Both the position numbers and the translations under genes were made by a program. From the NCBI GenBank assembly GCA_025506515.1, contig CM046452.1:102330559-102394558 (forward strand): 64,000 nucleotides of DNA. The letters are read 5' to 3'. Below are positions 63,039 to 64,000 of the stretch, one piece after another. Within the stretch, counting starts at the first letter, position 1; each line of letters starts with the position of its first letter. Source of the DNA: Flaveria trinervia. Its lineage: Eukaryota; Streptophyta; Magnoliopsida; Asterales; Asteraceae. The notes below the pieces were generated by a model. The model had not been told where the DNA came from. It made no database searches and saw only the letters and a list, made by a program, of their open reading frames with translations.

Positions 63039-63284
63039 TCAGATCCTTGAATTTATCATGATATTGTAGTAAAATTATATTATTTTTGCTAATTGGAGGC
63101 TGACCAACTTGATAATCATTTATTTTGTAAGAAGAGATATTGACATATGCATAATCTAATTTGGTGTAATATAAAAGTAGAAATAAAAAAATTTATCATT
63201 AAAATTAAAATTACATAAATGTAGCATAAAAATTTAATATCTCATGAGTATATTTTCCAATTTTAGCTTATAAGATACAACTTA
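63039..63284. other. AT-rich spacer
   Basis: No feature is seen. Bases 63282-63284 (TTA) would be the left target duplication of the following element. Confidence 0.5.
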
Positions 63285-64000
63285 GGCCCTGTTTGATTCG
63301 TCTGACCACGCGTCTGACTACTAACTGGCTAACCCGGTCAGCCAGTTAGTGCGTTTGTTGTTGCTGACCGTGTCTTCTGACCCGGAAATACCATCTGACC
63401 GAGTCCAAATTCTTGACAAGGCTGACCGGGTCTTCCAACCCTCCATCGGCCGCCTCCCATCCGCCGCCCTCCCCCCCAGATCCTCCCTCCGTTGCGCCCC
63501 ATCTGCCGCCCTCCCCCTCGTCGGCTTCCTCCCTCCGTCGTGCCCCATTCGTCGCCGTCCACCCGCCGGTTTCCTCCCTTCGTCGTGCCCCAATCACTGC
63601 CCTCCGCCCGCTGGTTTCCTCCCTCCATGCCCCAATCGCCGCCCTCCCCCCGCCGGTTTCCTCCCTCCGTCGCGCCCCATCCGCCACCGCCCTTGAAACT
63701 CTAGCTCCACCACCGCCGAGCCACTCCGTCGACAAATGGCAGCCGTACTAATTTACTGTTTTGTTTGTTCGAATTGAGTAGATCGATCGGGGTGGTTCAT
63801 TGATTCAACTGCGATTGTGTGTGTGTGTGTTTTGTTTCTATTGATTACACAAAACTAGTTAAAATACAAAGACAAGTTTAAGTCAGCAGAGCCGGTCAAA
63901 TACTAAATCAAACAGTCAAGTTTTAGTCAGATGCAGACTCAGTCAGAACTTCTTACTGGGTTAGTTTCTGACTCAGTCAGAACTTCTTACTGGGTTAGTT
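63285..64000. mobile_element. PIF/Harbinger-like element, copy 2, cut by the window end
   Basis: Starts GGCCCTGTTTGATTCG after TTA. It shares CTGACCGGGTCT, TCAAACAGTCAAGTTT and CAGAACTTCTTACTGGGT motifs with the element at 58866-59283, so it is the same group. Its right end is beyond 64000. The interior holds a GC-rich minisatellite (63466-63690), which explains the overlapping Pro/Arg/Gly-rich frames on both strands; none is a gene. A short (GT)n run lies at about 63814-63830. Confidence 0.6.
63466..63690 (+). repeat. GC-rich minisatellite, units of about 45 bp
   Basis: About five diverged units built on CCGCCGGTTTCCTCCCTCCG and then TCGTGCCCCAATCGCCGCCC. Composition is strikingly C-rich against the AT-rich surroundings. 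It lies in the middle of the Harbinger-like element. Confidence 0.75.

Noticed and set aside
63321..63751. Overlapping long Pro-, Arg- and Gly-rich frames on both strands
   Set aside because: Explained by a C-rich minisatellite with few stop codons in any frame.
1..64000. CRISPR arrays, prokaryotic operons, phage or viral genes
   Set aside because: The window is plant nuclear DNA with introns and plant transposons; no regular spacer-repeat arrays or viral coding regions were seen.

Overview
The window is AT-rich nuclear DNA of a flowering plant. The evidence is spliceosomal introns, an R2R3-MYB gene, a cytosolic ribosomal-protein gene with a telo-box, a nuclear tRNA-Leu, and plant transposons (hAT, MULE, Harbinger-type MITEs, Helitrons, TRIMs, long solo LTRs). 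The style of the LTR families suggests a eudicot, perhaps Asteraceae, but nothing here proves the family.

Three host genes are supported. (1) A subgroup-1 R2R3-MYB transcription factor lies on the minus strand (19240-20569, three exons) and carries two one-base deletions as assembled. (2) Cytosolic ribosomal protein eL34 lies on the plus strand (59898-61208, four exons) and is intact at 120 residues. (3) A tRNA-Leu(CAG) lies on the minus strand (61900-61980). Almost everything else is transposon or AT-rich intergenic DNA, and most short open frames are chance.

Layout. 1-19 kb: a Helitron, a long solo LTR (2132-4821), hAT-type MITEs, further degraded Helitrons and a SINE-like unit. 19-21 kb: the MYB gene and its TATA box. 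21-36 kb: AT-rich sequence with two minus-strand Helitrons, a tiny TRIM split by a MITE, and a hAT MITE. 36.7-43.8 kb: a MULE-like element with long terminal inverted repeats, holding two solo LTRs of one family. 43.8-50.3 kb: mostly featureless, with a 65-bp AT microsatellite and a deleted hAT with its 8-bp target duplication. 50.3-58.7 kb: a complete hAT transposon with a perfect 8-bp duplication. It has been hit by two solo LTRs and by a Cassandra-type TRIM with 5S rRNA-like LTRs, and its transposase is also broken by two stop codons. 58.8-64 kb: a Harbinger-like element, eL34, tRNA-Leu, another MITE, and a second Harbinger-like element running off the window.

Insertion boundaries were set by reading the duplicated target bases on both sides. 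Nine insertions have perfect duplications: CATGA, GGTGT, TTACC, TTTTG, CAATA, ATGAAATG, TGGATAGT and two TAA. Four more differ by one base, and one MITE differs by two. I see no new host system. The least familiar signal is a tRNA-like, pol III promoter-like module conserved in all three copies of one LTR family.
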